Assembly: GCA_016713785.1 (NCBI GenBank)
Contig: JADJOM010000002.1
Coordinates: 186,001-250,000, forward strand
Direction: 5' to 3'
Length of the DNA: 64,000 nucleotides
Source of the DNA: Gemmatimonadota bacterium
GTDB taxonomy: Bacteria > Gemmatimonadota > Gemmatimonadetes > Gemmatimonadales > GWC2-71-9
In this document: positions 36,173 through 44,358 of the stretch, one piece after another
How positions within the stretch are numbered: position 1 is the first letter of the stretch
How the letters are laid out: each line of letters begins with the position of its first letter
The notes under the pieces: model-generated
The model's input: the letters and a program-made list of their open reading frames with translations, nothing else
Database searches by the model: none
Told to the model about the DNA's origin: nothing
Program-made: the position numbers and the translations under genes

Positions 36173-38592
36173 CCGCGCCCGCCCCCGGGCGGGCCCTCCG
36201 CTGGGCGCTGCTGCTGGCCGCCGCCCTGCCGTCCACCGCCACCGCGACTGCCCCCTGCCCGTCCGCCATTCGCGGCGATTCCGCCCGCGCATGGGCCCCG
36301 CCGCTCGACCGCCCGGTAACCATCGAGGCGGACCGGATCTCGCTGCGCGACGGGCTCGACCGGCTCGCGGCCAGCGCCGGCTTCCGGCTCTCCTACAGCG
36401 GCGATCACCTCCCCCTCGACCGGCAAGTCTGCCTGTCCGTCCGTGCCGAGCCGGCGGGCGTGGCGCTGCTCCACCTGCTCGCGGGGACCGGCGTGGAACC
36501 GCTCATCGTGGGTCCGGCGCAGGTGGTGCTGCCGCCCCCGGCCCAGCCCGAGCCCGGGCCCCTGGCCGCACCGGTAGAGCTCGCGACGATCGTGGTCACG
36601 GGCAGCCCCGCCGGCCAGGCCCGGCGGGAGCTGCCGCTGGCGCTGGACGTGGTGCGTGGCGAGGACCTCCGGCAGTGGGGTGACGGCGGGCTCGCGGCGG
36701 CGCTCAGTGGCGCGGTACCCGGCCTGTGGCTCTGGGCCCAGGCGCCCAACAGCGTGCTGGCCAGCTACGCGAGCATCCGCGGCGCGTCGTCCTTCGGGCT
36801 GAGCTACCCCAAGGTCTACATCGACGGCATCGAGCTGGCCAACCCGCTGCTGCTCACCGGCCTCGCGCCGGAGGCGGTGGACCGGGTCGAGGTGATCCGC
36901 GGACCGCAGGGCGCGGCGCTGTACGGCGCCGACGCGATCAGCGGCGTGATGAACGTCGTCACCCGGCAGGAGGGCGCCGACCCGGCCGCCCCGCGCTTCA
37001 CGGCGCGGAGCGACGTGAGCCTGACGGGCACCGACTACGCCGGCGGCGCGGTGGTGGGACAGCGCCACGCGCTCGGCGCGCGGCTGGGCTCCCAGCTGAC
37101 CTCGGGGGCCGTGCACCTGGCGGGTGGCACCGAGGGCGCCTACATCCCCGGCGCCGCGCGCCAGTTCCTCTCCGGCCACGGCACCCTGCGCCACGTGGCG
37201 GAGCGCTGGATGCTCACCGGCCTCGGCCGCTTCAGCACCGAGGTGGCCGACGCGCCCCCGAGTCCGCTGCTGCCGGATTCGAGCGTCCGGCCCCGCCGGG
37301 GCCTGGCCGGCGGCACCAGCCAGTCGGTCCTGACCTACACCCTGGGCAGCAACCTCCGGATCCTCCCCGGCGAACGTTGGAGCCACAGCGTGGTGGCGGG
37401 CCTCGATGGCTACCGGCTCGAGGGCGTGGCCGATGAGCGCACCCCCATCACCTCGGCCACCGACTCCGCGCTCCGCGCCGCAGTCGGGGGCGCGGTGCGG
37501 GGCACGCTCCGGCTGGGCACGGTGCGGCACCAGCCGCTGGGCGGCGCCAGCTGGAGCGACCTCGCCCTGAGCGCCGAGCACTCGATCCTGCGCCAGTGGG
37601 CCAGCATCGACTCGGGGCCGCGGGACAACCGCGCCAGCGGCAGCACCCGCCACACCAGCGGGGCGAGCCTCACCGGCAGCGCCGGGCTTGCGGAGCGGCT
37701 GTTCCTCTCGGGCGGGCTGCGGGTCGAGGGCACCACCGGCAACGACCCGGTGCTCATCCCGATGGCGGGCGCGGCGTGGGTCGTGGGGGGATCGTCGGTC
37801 TCCCTCAAGCTGCGCGCGGCCTACGGCAAGGGGGTGCGCTGGCCCACGGGCGCAGTGCGCACCGCGTTCTCGGGCGGCCCCCAGGCCACGCGCTCGGCGG
37901 CCGGGCTCGATCCCGAGGAGCAGTCGGGCCTCGAGGCCGGCGCCGACCTCGCCGTGGAACGCACGGTGACGCTCAGCGTCACCCGCTTCGACCAGGTGGC
38001 GTCGGGATTGATCCAGCGGGTGGGCGTGGCACTCGACACCAGCGGCGGGCCGGGGCAGCCGCGGGTGACGTACGCACTGGAAAACGTCGGGGAGATCACC
38101 AACCACGGCTGGGAGGCGGCGGTCAGCGTGCGCGGGGGGCCGGCGGTGCTGCGCGGGGCGTGGTCGGAGGTGGACAGCCGGGTCCGAAGGCTCGCGCCCC
38201 GCTACGGCGGCGACCTGCTCCCCGGCGACCGCATGCTCGAGGTGCCGCGGCACACGCTGAGCCTCACCGCCACCGTCAGGCAGTCGGGCTGGCTGGCGAC
38301 CGGGACGGTGGCGCGCGCCAGCGACTGGATCAACTACGACCGGCTGCAGATCGCGCAGGACTTCGCCGCCGGCCAGCCGGCGCGCAACTTCGTGGGCCAG
38401 CGGCTGCGCAGCTACTGGCGCACCTATCCCGGCGTCACCCGCCTGCGGCTGTCGGTGAGCCGCGACCTCGGCTCCCACCTGGGCCTGACCGTCACCGGCG
38501 ACAACCTGCTCGACGCGCAGCGCGGGGAACCGGACAACCTGACCATCGTGCCTGGCCGGAGCGTGGGCCTGGCGCTCCGCGCCGCCTGGTGA
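36169..38592 (+). CDS. TonB-dependent receptor with STN signalling domain
   Basis: 807 residues. After a signal peptide there is a secretin/TonB short N-terminal (STN) domain (about 45-118, VTIEADRISLRDGLDRLAASAGFRLSYSGDHL), which contacts FecR-like partners. A plug (about 135-245, with VYIDGIELANPLL, RVEVIRGPQGAALYGADAISGVMNVVT) and a beta-barrel follow. The GTG start overlaps the FecR stop (GTGA), so the two are coupled. The set is a Fec-type surface signalling system; the imported ligand (siderophore, glycan or other) is not readable. Confidence 0.9.
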   Translation: MTAPAPGRALRWALLLAAALPSTATATAPCPSAIRGDSARAWAPPLDRPVTIEADRISLRDGLDRLAASAGFRLSYSGDHLPLDRQVCLSVRAEPAGVALLHLLAGTGVEPLIVGPAQVVLPPPAQPEPGPLAAPVELATIVVTGSPAGQARRELPLALDVVRGEDLRQWGDGGLAAALSGAVPGLWLWAQAPNSVLASYASIRGASSFGLSYPKVYIDGIELANPLLLTGLAPEAVDRVEVIRGPQGAALYGADAISGVMNVVTRQEGADPAAPRFTARSDVSLTGTDYAGGAVVGQRHALGARLGSQLTSGAVHLAGGTEGAYIPGAARQFLSGHGTLRHVAERWMLTGLGRFSTEVADAPPSPLLPDSSVRPRRGLAGGTSQSVLTYTLGSNLRILPGERWSHSVVAGLDGYRLEGVADERTPITSATDSALRAAVGGAVRGTLRLGTVRHQPLGGASWSDLALSAEHSILRQWASIDSGPRDNRASGSTRHTSGASLTGSAGLAERLFLSGGLRVEGTTGNDPVLIPMAGAAWVVGGSSVSLKLRAAYGKGVRWPTGAVRTAFSGGPQATRSAAGLDPEEQSGLEAGADLAVERTVTLSVTRFDQVASGLIQRVGVALDTSGGPGQPRVTYALENVGEITNHGWEAAVSVRGGPAVLRGAWSEVDSRVRRLAPRYGGDLLPGDRMLEVPRHTLSLTATVRQSGWLATGTVARASDWINYDRLQIAQDFAAGQPARNFVGQRLRSYWRTYPGVTRLRLSVSRDLGSHLGLTVTGDNLLDAQRGEPDNLTIVPGRSVGLALRAAW

Positions 38593-38606
38593 CGGCCGGG
38601 AATGAC

Positions 38607-38636
38607 GCGAGGCCCCGGCGTCTGCCGGGGCCTCGC
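38607..38636. terminator. Bidirectional hairpin between convergent genes
   Basis: A 13-bp stem (38607-38619 with 38624-38636; core GAGGCCCCGGC) and a 4-nt loop lie between the receptor stop and the convergent CdiI-like gene. Such placement fits a shared terminator. Confidence 0.65.
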
Positions 38637-38652
38637 CTCGTTCCGTCCTGCC

Positions 38653-39078
38653 TCAGCTCCAGCGCTGCCAGAGGTTCCGGAAGCCGCGGATGGCGCGCTC
38701 CACCACCGCGCGGTCAGCCGGCTCCAGGCGGTGCACCTCCCGCTCCGCGTCGGCCACCAGCGCGTGGGCGCGGGCGCGCAGCTCGGGCAGGGAGTTCCAC
38801 ACGGTGGAGGAGCGGTGGAGCACCGCCGCCAGCAGGTCACCGGGGTGGAAGTCGCCGCTCACGAACGGATCCTGCTCCAGCCGGTCGAGCGCCACGCCGA
38901 GCACGGTCGAGACACCTTCGCCCTCCTCGAGCAGGAAGCGGAGGGCCTCCGGACCCAGCTGCTCGATGGGCGTGCGCCGATGCCGCCGCAGCGTGGCGCC
39001 CAGGATCGAGAGCGTCTCCGGTTCCGGCCGTTCGACGACCTCGAGGTCGTCGAGGGTGGCGCGGGAAGGGATCTTCAT
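38653..39078 (-). CDS. Possible CdiI_3-like immunity protein
   Basis: 141 residues, soluble and helical. The block GEGVSTVLGVALDRLEQDPFVSGDFHPGDLLAAVLHRSS resembles the contact-dependent growth inhibition immunity family that has a DP-rich loop then GDLL. The match is from memory of the family pattern and only moderate. No CdiA/CdiB or toxin gene lies nearby, so if correct it is an orphan immunity gene or a cargo of unknown role. Start at ATG 39076-39078. Confidence 0.45.
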   Translation of the reverse strand: MKIPSRATLDDLEVVERPEPETLSILGATLRRHRRTPIEQLGPEALRFLLEEGEGVSTVLGVALDRLEQDPFVSGDFHPGDLLAAVLHRSSTVWNSLPELRARAHALVADAEREVHRLEPADRAVVERAIRGFRNLWQRWS

Positions 39079-39387
39079 GGCGTGACGGGTGTCCGGTTCC
39101 TGGCGGCTGCCTGCGGGCGCGATCCGGCGCGTCCGGCGGCGGAATGGGCTGGAAGTTCCCGCGTCGCATGGGGGCACAGGGGCAGGGATCGGGCCACCAG
39201 AATCCGGCCCGGAATGGGGCCAACCGTCAAGTCTCGATACAGCAAACGTGGCCGCCGGCCCGCAGGGTGTGGCGGGCCGGCCACGGAATCGGGTGATCGG
39301 CCTCGGCCATCGACGGGGCCCCGGCACGACAGGACGGCCCCGCCAGCTGCAGCTGGCGGGGCCGTCGCGACCGGTGGGACCCGGGCG
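39079..39387. other. Intergenic region with hairpins
   Basis: 309 bp without a gene. It contains a hairpin with a 3-nt bulge at 39248-39284 (GTGGCC and GGCCCGC arms) and the 34-bp palindrome at 39333-39366 listed separately. No RNA gene is recognised. Confidence 0.5.
39333..39366 (-). terminator. 34-bp perfect palindrome, probable terminator of the leftward copper arm
   Basis: GACGGCCCCGCCAGCTG and its complement make a loopless palindrome at 39333-39366, 21 bp after the stop of the BNR-repeat gene on the minus strand. The position suits a terminator of the leftward copper arm, though no T tract follows. Confidence 0.55.
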
Positions 39388-40629
39388 TCAGTCCGCGGCG
39401 CGCAGGTGGGCGCGGCGCGCGCGCACCGCGCCGGCCTCCATCCAGGTGACCACCACCACCCGGCCTGCGGCGGCGATGCCGGGGAACTCCCCCGTGCCGA
39501 CCTGGGTCGTTGAACCAGTACCCGGCCGCCCGAAGATCACGCGTGTCGGCGGCCGGCGGCGGTCCTCCCAGGCACCCCACACCGTCCCGCCCGCCGCCGC
39601 GAGCTTCACCTGGGAGGGCGACACGTGCCCCGTCGGCAGCAGGGCCACCGGCGCGTCGAAGGTCTGTCCGCCATCGGCGGAGGTGGCGTACCAGAGCCCC
39701 ACCCGGCCCGGCACCCCGGTGTACCAGGCCGCGTGGACGGCGCCCCGCGCATCCACGGCGATGTCCGGCCCGATGTCGGGACAGCCGCGCAGCACCCAGC
39801 CATCCTCGTGGACCCGGGCGGGAGGCGTGAAGCTGACGGCACCGTCGGCGGAGCGCGCGGCTTGGAAGTCCCGCACGTCCCCCGGGAAGACATGGCGCCA
39901 GAGGGCGTGCACGGCGCCGTCGGGCGCCACGGCCAGGGCGGTGCGGCAGCAGATGCAGGAGCTGGTATCGAGCACGGCGGCCGCGGCCACCCCGGCGCCA
40001 TCATCGGTGGTGCGGGCCACGACCAGGTCCACCCGGTGCTCGGGCACCGGGATACTCTCGGAGACCCTGCCCAGGGCCCGCGCGGCCACGCTGTCGGTGT
40101 AGTAGTGCAGGTCGAGCCAGCTTGCGTAGACGGCCCCGCCGGGCGCCGTCGCCAGGTCGAAGTACATGTTGGCGAGCGAGGGCACCGCCGGGTCGGCATC
40201 GAGTGAGGCGGCCGGCGAGAAGGTGCCACCGCCATCGGTGGAGCGGGCCAGGCGGAGGCTCACGTCGGCGTGGGGCGCGTCATCGGCGGTCCGGGCGCTG
40301 ACCCAGCCCACGTAGACCACGCCGTCCGCGCCGACGAGCACCTGCGGCGGATTCTCCCGGGCCACCATCACCTCGCCCGGCCGGTCGTTCACGCGGACCG
40401 GGGGGCCGAACTCGGCCCCGCTGTCGGCGGCAGCGAGGAAGACGTCCCAGCTGCTGTCCGGGGCCATCTGCACCCACGAGACGTACACCCGGCCCGAGCG
40501 GCCATCCACGGCCACGGTGGGATTCGCGGCGTCCCGCGCCGCGATCGTGACCGGGGGGCCGAGATCGGGTTCGCGGCCACACCCGCCGAGACCCAGTGCA
40601 GCCAGGACCAGAAACGACGTACCTCGCAT
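39388..40629 (-). CDS. BNR/sialidase-like beta-propeller lipoprotein
   Basis: 413 residues. A lipoprotein signal (LAALGLGGCGREP, Cys17) is followed by repeated Asp-box-like elements (STDGGGTFSPA, SADGAVSFTPP, SADGGQTFDAP), giving a six-bladed sialidase-type propeller. An unusual SSCICCRTALAVAPDG motif sits in the middle with three closely spaced Cys, which could bind copper or another soft metal. It is the last gene of the leftward copper arm. No catalytic sialidase residues are evident, so a binding or metal-handling role is more likely than glycosidase activity (inference). Confidence 0.75.
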   Translation of the reverse strand: MRGTSFLVLAALGLGGCGREPDLGPPVTIAARDAANPTVAVDGRSGRVYVSWVQMAPDSSWDVFLAAADSGAEFGPPVRVNDRPGEVMVARENPPQVLVGADGVVYVGWVSARTADDAPHADVSLRLARSTDGGGTFSPAASLDADPAVPSLANMYFDLATAPGGAVYASWLDLHYYTDSVAARALGRVSESIPVPEHRVDLVVARTTDDGAGVAAAAVLDTSSCICCRTALAVAPDGAVHALWRHVFPGDVRDFQAARSADGAVSFTPPARVHEDGWVLRGCPDIGPDIAVDARGAVHAAWYTGVPGRVGLWYATSADGGQTFDAPVALLPTGHVSPSQVKLAAAGGTVWGAWEDRRRPPTRVIFGRPGTGSTTQVGTGEFPGIAAAGRVVVVTWMEAGAVRARRAHLRAAD

Positions 40630-40685
40630 GGCATCCTCCTCACGGAATGGCCGGCGCCGGACGGCCCCATCGCGGTCCACCAACC

Positions 40686-41564
40686 CTAGCGCCGCGCCGC
40701 CACTCCCCGCATCGCCTCCACCAGCGGCGCGTACATCCCCGCCAGCGCCGCGGTGATCTCCGGGCCCGCCGTGGCCGGCGAGCCGGCGTTGAACGGGGGC
40801 GCTGGGTCGTATTCCACGTTGAGCTGCAGCCCCCCGGCGTACGCGGCGCCGGACAGCCGCGCCGCCAGCACCAGCGCGAAGTCGATCCCCGCCGACACCC
40901 CCGCCGCCGTGATGCGGTTGCGGTCCTCGACCACCCGCGCGGTCACCGGCACCGCCCCGAACTCGGCCAGCACCTCGTGCGCCACCCAGTGCGTGGTGGC
41001 CCGGTACCCGCGCAGCAGTCCCGCCGCGCCCAGCACCAGCGATCCGGTGCAGACGCTGGTCACGTAGCGCGCCCGCGCCGCGCGGTCCCGCAGGAAGGCG
41101 AGCAGCGCCTCGTCCTGCATCGCCGCCACGGTGCCCTCCCCGCCGCCGGGCACGAAGAGCACGTCGAGGTCGGCGGGACAGGCCTCGAGGGTCGTGTCCG
41201 GCACCACGGTAAGCCCGGACGCCTGCAGCGGCGCGGTGCTCCGTCCCACGATGTGGACGGTGGTCTGCATGAGCCCGCTCAGCACCGCGTGCGGCCCCGC
41301 CAGGTCGAGCGGGAACATGCCCGGGTACGCCAGCATCGCGATGCGCCGCGGCGTGGCCGGCATCACCATCGCGGCCGTCGCCGAGTCCGGGGCAAAGGCG
41401 GTCATCAGGGCGTCCATCGACGCGTCGTGCGCCATGGCCGCCGTGTCGGCCGCGCCGGCGGCGGCCCCCGCGGCGCCCGGCGCCGGCCCGCAGCCCGCGA
41501 TCGGGAGCACCGAACCCGCCGCGGCGCCCGCCGCGAGGGACTGCACGAAACGGCGGCGATTCAT
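40686..41564 (-). CDS. DJ-1/PfpI-family protein, exported
   Basis: 292 residues. The N-terminus (MNRRRFVQSLAAGAAAGSVLPIAGCGPAPG) is a twin-arginine signal with a lipobox-like Cys, so the protein is likely a periplasmic lipoprotein. The core is a DJ-1/PfpI glutamine-amidotransferase-like domain with the nucleophile elbow YVTSVCTGSLVLGAAGLL and the TTHW motif, as in isonitrile hydratase and related transcription-factor domains. The exact reaction is unknown. It follows the 75-bp repeat copy A. Confidence 0.8.
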   Translation of the reverse strand: MNRRRFVQSLAAGAAAGSVLPIAGCGPAPGAAGAAAGAADTAAMAHDASMDALMTAFAPDSATAAMVMPATPRRIAMLAYPGMFPLDLAGPHAVLSGLMQTTVHIVGRSTAPLQASGLTVVPDTTLEACPADLDVLFVPGGGEGTVAAMQDEALLAFLRDRAARARYVTSVCTGSLVLGAAGLLRGYRATTHWVAHEVLAEFGAVPVTARVVEDRNRITAAGVSAGIDFALVLAARLSGAAYAGGLQLNVEYDPAPPFNAGSPATAGPEITAALAGMYAPLVEAMRGVAARR

Positions 41565-41691
41565 CCTGGGCTCCGGGAGGGGGCGGGGAACGGGACGGGA
41601 CACATCCCGTCAGCTTCATACGCCCCGCGCCGGCAAGCTGGGGTTCCGGGGCGCGGCACGGGAGTGCTGGGACGATGGCAACGAACCAAAC

Positions 41692-41782
41692 GGTGAAGAT
41701 GGAGTGGGGCAGGTACCGCCCGGTGGCACCAGCATGGATGCGCGCCACACGTGGCGCTCCGCGGCGGCCCTTACCCCTCCCC
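41692..41782 (-). repeat. Repeat copy A (about 75-bp core) in the copper arm
   Basis: The core (41707-41781) matches copy B at 44275-44349 without gaps in about 57 of 72 positions by my count. The identical blocks are GGGCAGGTACCG, TGGATGCGCGCCACACGTG and GGCCCTTACCCC. A GGTGAAG word lies 15-19 bp further out in both. It starts 7 bp after the CcmH-like stop and lies upstream of the DJ-1-like gene. It contains a CACGTG palindrome. Confidence 0.7.
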
Positions 41783-41788
41783 GAGGTG

Positions 41789-42283
41789 CTACTCCTGGCG
41801 CAACTCCGCCAGCAGCCGCTGCTCCAGCCGGGCCCGCTCCTCAGCGGCCAGCGGCTCCAGCGGCGGGACGTAGTCCGGGCGGCCCCGCTGGTGCGCCGGC
41901 GCCGGCTGGCCGGCCCGGCGCCGGAGCACCAGTGCCAGCGTCACCCCGCCCAGCAGCAGCAGGATGCCCGGGCCCACCCAGCCGAAGACGTCGAAGCCCT
42001 GCCAGGTCGGTTCGCCCAGGATGTACTGCCCGTAGCGCGCCGCCATCTCGCGCCGGATCAGCCCCGGGTCCTCGCCGCCCAGGATCCGCCGCCGCAGCGC
42101 CTGACGCAGCGTGTCGGCGTGCCAGCTGGGGCAGGCGGGGAGCGTGAGCCCGGGGCAGAAGGGGCTCTGCAGGCTGCCGATCAGTTCGGTGGCCGTCCGC
42201 TGCCGGGCGGACACCTGCGCCGCGTCCGGCGCGGGGGCGGGTGCCTGCGCCAGCAGCGCGGCCAGCAGCAGCGCGGCCGTCAT
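41789..42283 (-). CDS. CcmH/NrfF-like cytochrome c maturation protein
   Basis: 164 residues: signal peptide, CcmH-type domain and one membrane helix (about 105-123). The Cys motif is SPFCPGLTLPACPS (CX7C) instead of the usual LRCxxC, followed by the family helix RRRILGGEDPGLIRREMAARYGQYILGEP. CcmH-type proteins reduce apocytochrome thiols before haem attachment. Its start overlaps the stop of the MbnP-MbnH-like gene (ATGA), so it probably helps mature that di-haem protein. No other ccm genes are in the window. Confidence 0.8.
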   Translation of the reverse strand: MTAALLLAALLAQAPAPAPDAAQVSARQRTATELIGSLQSPFCPGLTLPACPSWHADTLRQALRRRILGGEDPGLIRREMAARYGQYILGEPTWQGFDVFGWVGPGILLLLGGVTLALVLRRRAGQPAPAHQRGRPDYVPPLEPLAAEERARLEQRLLAELRQE

Positions 42284-44241
42284 CGCGCCGCCCGGGCCGT
42301 GGGCCACGGATCGGCGAAGCGGGCGTCGGCCAGGAAGGCGGGATCCGTCAGGCTCTCCAGGAAGGCGAGCAGGTCGGCCCGCTCACCCTCGGTGAGCGTG
42401 AACCCGGGCACGAAGGCGCTCTTGAGCGGATTCGCGCTCCCCACCCCGGCGTGCGGCCCGCTGGTGATCGTGCGCCCCCCCGCCATGTAGTGCGCCACCA
42501 CCTCCGCGAGCGTGGCGATGCTGCCGTCGTGCATGTACGGCGCCGTGACCGCGACGTTCCGCAGGCTCGGCGCCTTGAAGCTCCCCATGTCGGCCGGGTC
42601 GCCGGTCGATTCCATCAGCCCCACGTTCGGCGCCGGATACGCCCCGCGGCCGTCGAGGTTGTACAGGCCGGTGTTGTGGAACTCGACTTCGGGATTGGCC
42701 TTCCCCAGGTGGTCCACCGTGCCGGTGAACAGGAAGCCGCCGTGGCAGTGGAAGCACTCCAGCCGCTCGCTCAGGAACAGCGTCTCCCCCCGGCGCGCCG
42801 CCTCGCTCATGGCCCCGGCCTCGCCGCCGTGAAAACGGTCGTAGGCGGAGGCGCCCGAGAGCAGCGTCCGCTCGAACGCCGCGATCGCGCGCGTCACGTT
42901 GGCCAGCACGAACGGGTCCCGCTCGCCGGGGAAGGCCGCCGGGAAGAGCGCGCGGTACCGGGGCTCGTCCCGGAGCCGGCGGAGCAGCTCCGCCTCGGCG
43001 CCGGTCATCCCCATCTCGATGGGGTCCTCGCCGAACATCGGCACCAGCGCCTGCTGCTCCAGGTGCTGCATCCGCAGGTTGGCCCAGGTGAGCGACGGGC
43101 TGTACGCCACGTTGGCGAGGCTCATGCTGGTGCGCGGGTGCGCCTGGCCCGTGATGCCCACAGGGTGCACCCGCGGGTCGCTGAAGGCGTACCCCTGCTG
43201 GTGGCAGCTGCTGCAGCTCATCGAGCTGTCCCGGGAGAGCCGCCGGTCATGGAACAGGTGCCGGCCCAGCTCCACCTTGGCCACGGTCATCGGGTTGTCG
43301 GCCGGCACCCGGGGCTCCGGGAAGCCGGCGGGCAGCGCCCAGCGGAACGCACCGGTCGGCACCCGATAGGCGCCCACGGTGGCGGCCCGGCCGCTCACCC
43401 GGAACACCCGCTGCGGTCCCCCGGCGCGGGACCCGAACGGCAGGCCCAGCGCGGCGAACATCGGGTCGCAGTCCAGGTCCGCCTCGCCCGACATGCATCC
43501 CTTGGCGGTGTTCACCTGGTTGCTGTCCAGCCGCGACTCCGCGAGCAGCTGGGCCAGGTCGGTCACGATCGTATCGCGCGCCGGATTGAAGTCCTCCAGG
43601 GCGACGGCCGGCCGGTTGCTGTCGAGGCAGCGATCGGGGGGCAGCGTGGCATCAGCGGCGCTGTCGTCCCGCACGCACCGGGTGCTGCCCAGGTGGAAGA
43701 ACAGCCGCTCCACCGGGCTCTCCACCCGCGCGTCCATCCGGACGAACGTGTATCCCGTGCGCCAGGTCCAGAACATCGCGGTGAGGTCGAGCGGGGCCCG
43801 TTGCCGCGTCAGGTCGCCGTGGTTCTGCTCGAACGGCACCCCGACCCGGAAGCGCACGCCGGTGTAGGTCCCGGCCGGCGCCTGCCCCCGGATCTCGCGG
43901 CGCACGCCCTTGGTGCCGTTGCGGCAGGGGCCGGTGCCGTCCTCGAAGTCCAGCAGCGCCACCTGGCCGTCCTGCCAGGTGCTGTCGCGGTCCAGGGCCA
44001 GCGGCACCTCGCGCCCATCGGGGGTCACCAGGCGCACGTCATGCACGTACATGCGGAAGTCGGTCGGCGTGATCCGCGTGCGCGACCGCCCGATGCCGTC
44101 GTAGCTCTCGCCACACGCCAGGCGCCGGTCGCCCACCCGCGCGTCGAAGCGCAGCGTGACCCGCTGCGCCGCCGGGGGGTCCCCCAGGTGCAGCAGCGCC
44201 GGCAGCGCGAGGACCAGCCCCATCATGCCCATGCGTGACAT
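42280..44241 (-). CDS. MbnP-MbnH-like fusion: copper-binding domain plus di-haem cytochrome c peroxidase-like domain
   Basis: 653 residues. A signal peptide (to about 26) is followed by an MbnP-like domain (about 27-268). Its hallmarks are NHGDL, PLDLTAMFWTW..GY.FVRMDAR and six Cys (43, 106, 189, 205, 249, 258). A di-haem peroxidase-like MbnH domain follows (about 300-650) with haem motifs CSSCH (343-347) and CFHCH (496-500), a RHLFHDRRLS start and PYMHDGSIATL near the end. In known systems MbnP and MbnH are separate proteins; the haem enzyme oxidises a Trp of MbnP to kynurenine and makes a copper site. Here both are one chain. Start ATG 44239-44241 follows AGGAGGA. Confidence 0.85.
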   Translation of the reverse strand: MSRMGMMGLVLALPALLHLGDPPAAQRVTLRFDARVGDRRLACGESYDGIGRSRTRITPTDFRMYVHDVRLVTPDGREVPLALDRDSTWQDGQVALLDFEDGTGPCRNGTKGVRREIRGQAPAGTYTGVRFRVGVPFEQNHGDLTRQRAPLDLTAMFWTWRTGYTFVRMDARVESPVERLFFHLGSTRCVRDDSAADATLPPDRCLDSNRPAVALEDFNPARDTIVTDLAQLLAESRLDSNQVNTAKGCMSGEADLDCDPMFAALGLPFGSRAGGPQRVFRVSGRAATVGAYRVPTGAFRWALPAGFPEPRVPADNPMTVAKVELGRHLFHDRRLSRDSSMSCSSCHQQGYAFSDPRVHPVGITGQAHPRTSMSLANVAYSPSLTWANLRMQHLEQQALVPMFGEDPIEMGMTGAEAELLRRLRDEPRYRALFPAAFPGERDPFVLANVTRAIAAFERTLLSGASAYDRFHGGEAGAMSEAARRGETLFLSERLECFHCHGGFLFTGTVDHLGKANPEVEFHNTGLYNLDGRGAYPAPNVGLMESTGDPADMGSFKAPSLRNVAVTAPYMHDGSIATLAEVVAHYMAGGRTITSGPHAGVGSANPLKSAFVPGFTLTEGERADLLAFLESLTDPAFLADARFADPWPTARAAR

Positions 44242-44255
44242 GCGTCCTCCTGGAA

Positions 44256-44350
44256 GGTGAAGCGGAGAAGGAGAGGGCAGGTACCGGCCGCCGACGCCAG
44301 CGTGGATGCGCGCCACACGTGACCCCATGGACCGGCCCTTACCCCCTCCC
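44256..44350 (-). repeat. Repeat copy B (about 75-bp core) in the copper arm
   Basis: See copy A for the shared blocks. This copy begins 9 bp after the stop of the mono-haem cytochrome gene and ends just before the ribosome-binding site of the MbnP-MbnH-like gene. Both copies thus fill the gap between two genes in the same operon direction. The role may be a shared promoter, processing element or mobile repeat; sequence alone does not decide. Confidence 0.7.
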
Positions 44351-44358
44351 TCATCTGA

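Noticed and set aside
35560..38478. 972-codon minus-strand frame opposite the STN-TonB receptor
   Set aside because: Receptor domains are complete on the plus strand; the antisense product has no features.
42241..44238. 665-codon plus-strand frame opposite the MbnP-MbnH-like gene
   Set aside because: Haem motifs and the ribosome-binding site lie on the minus strand.
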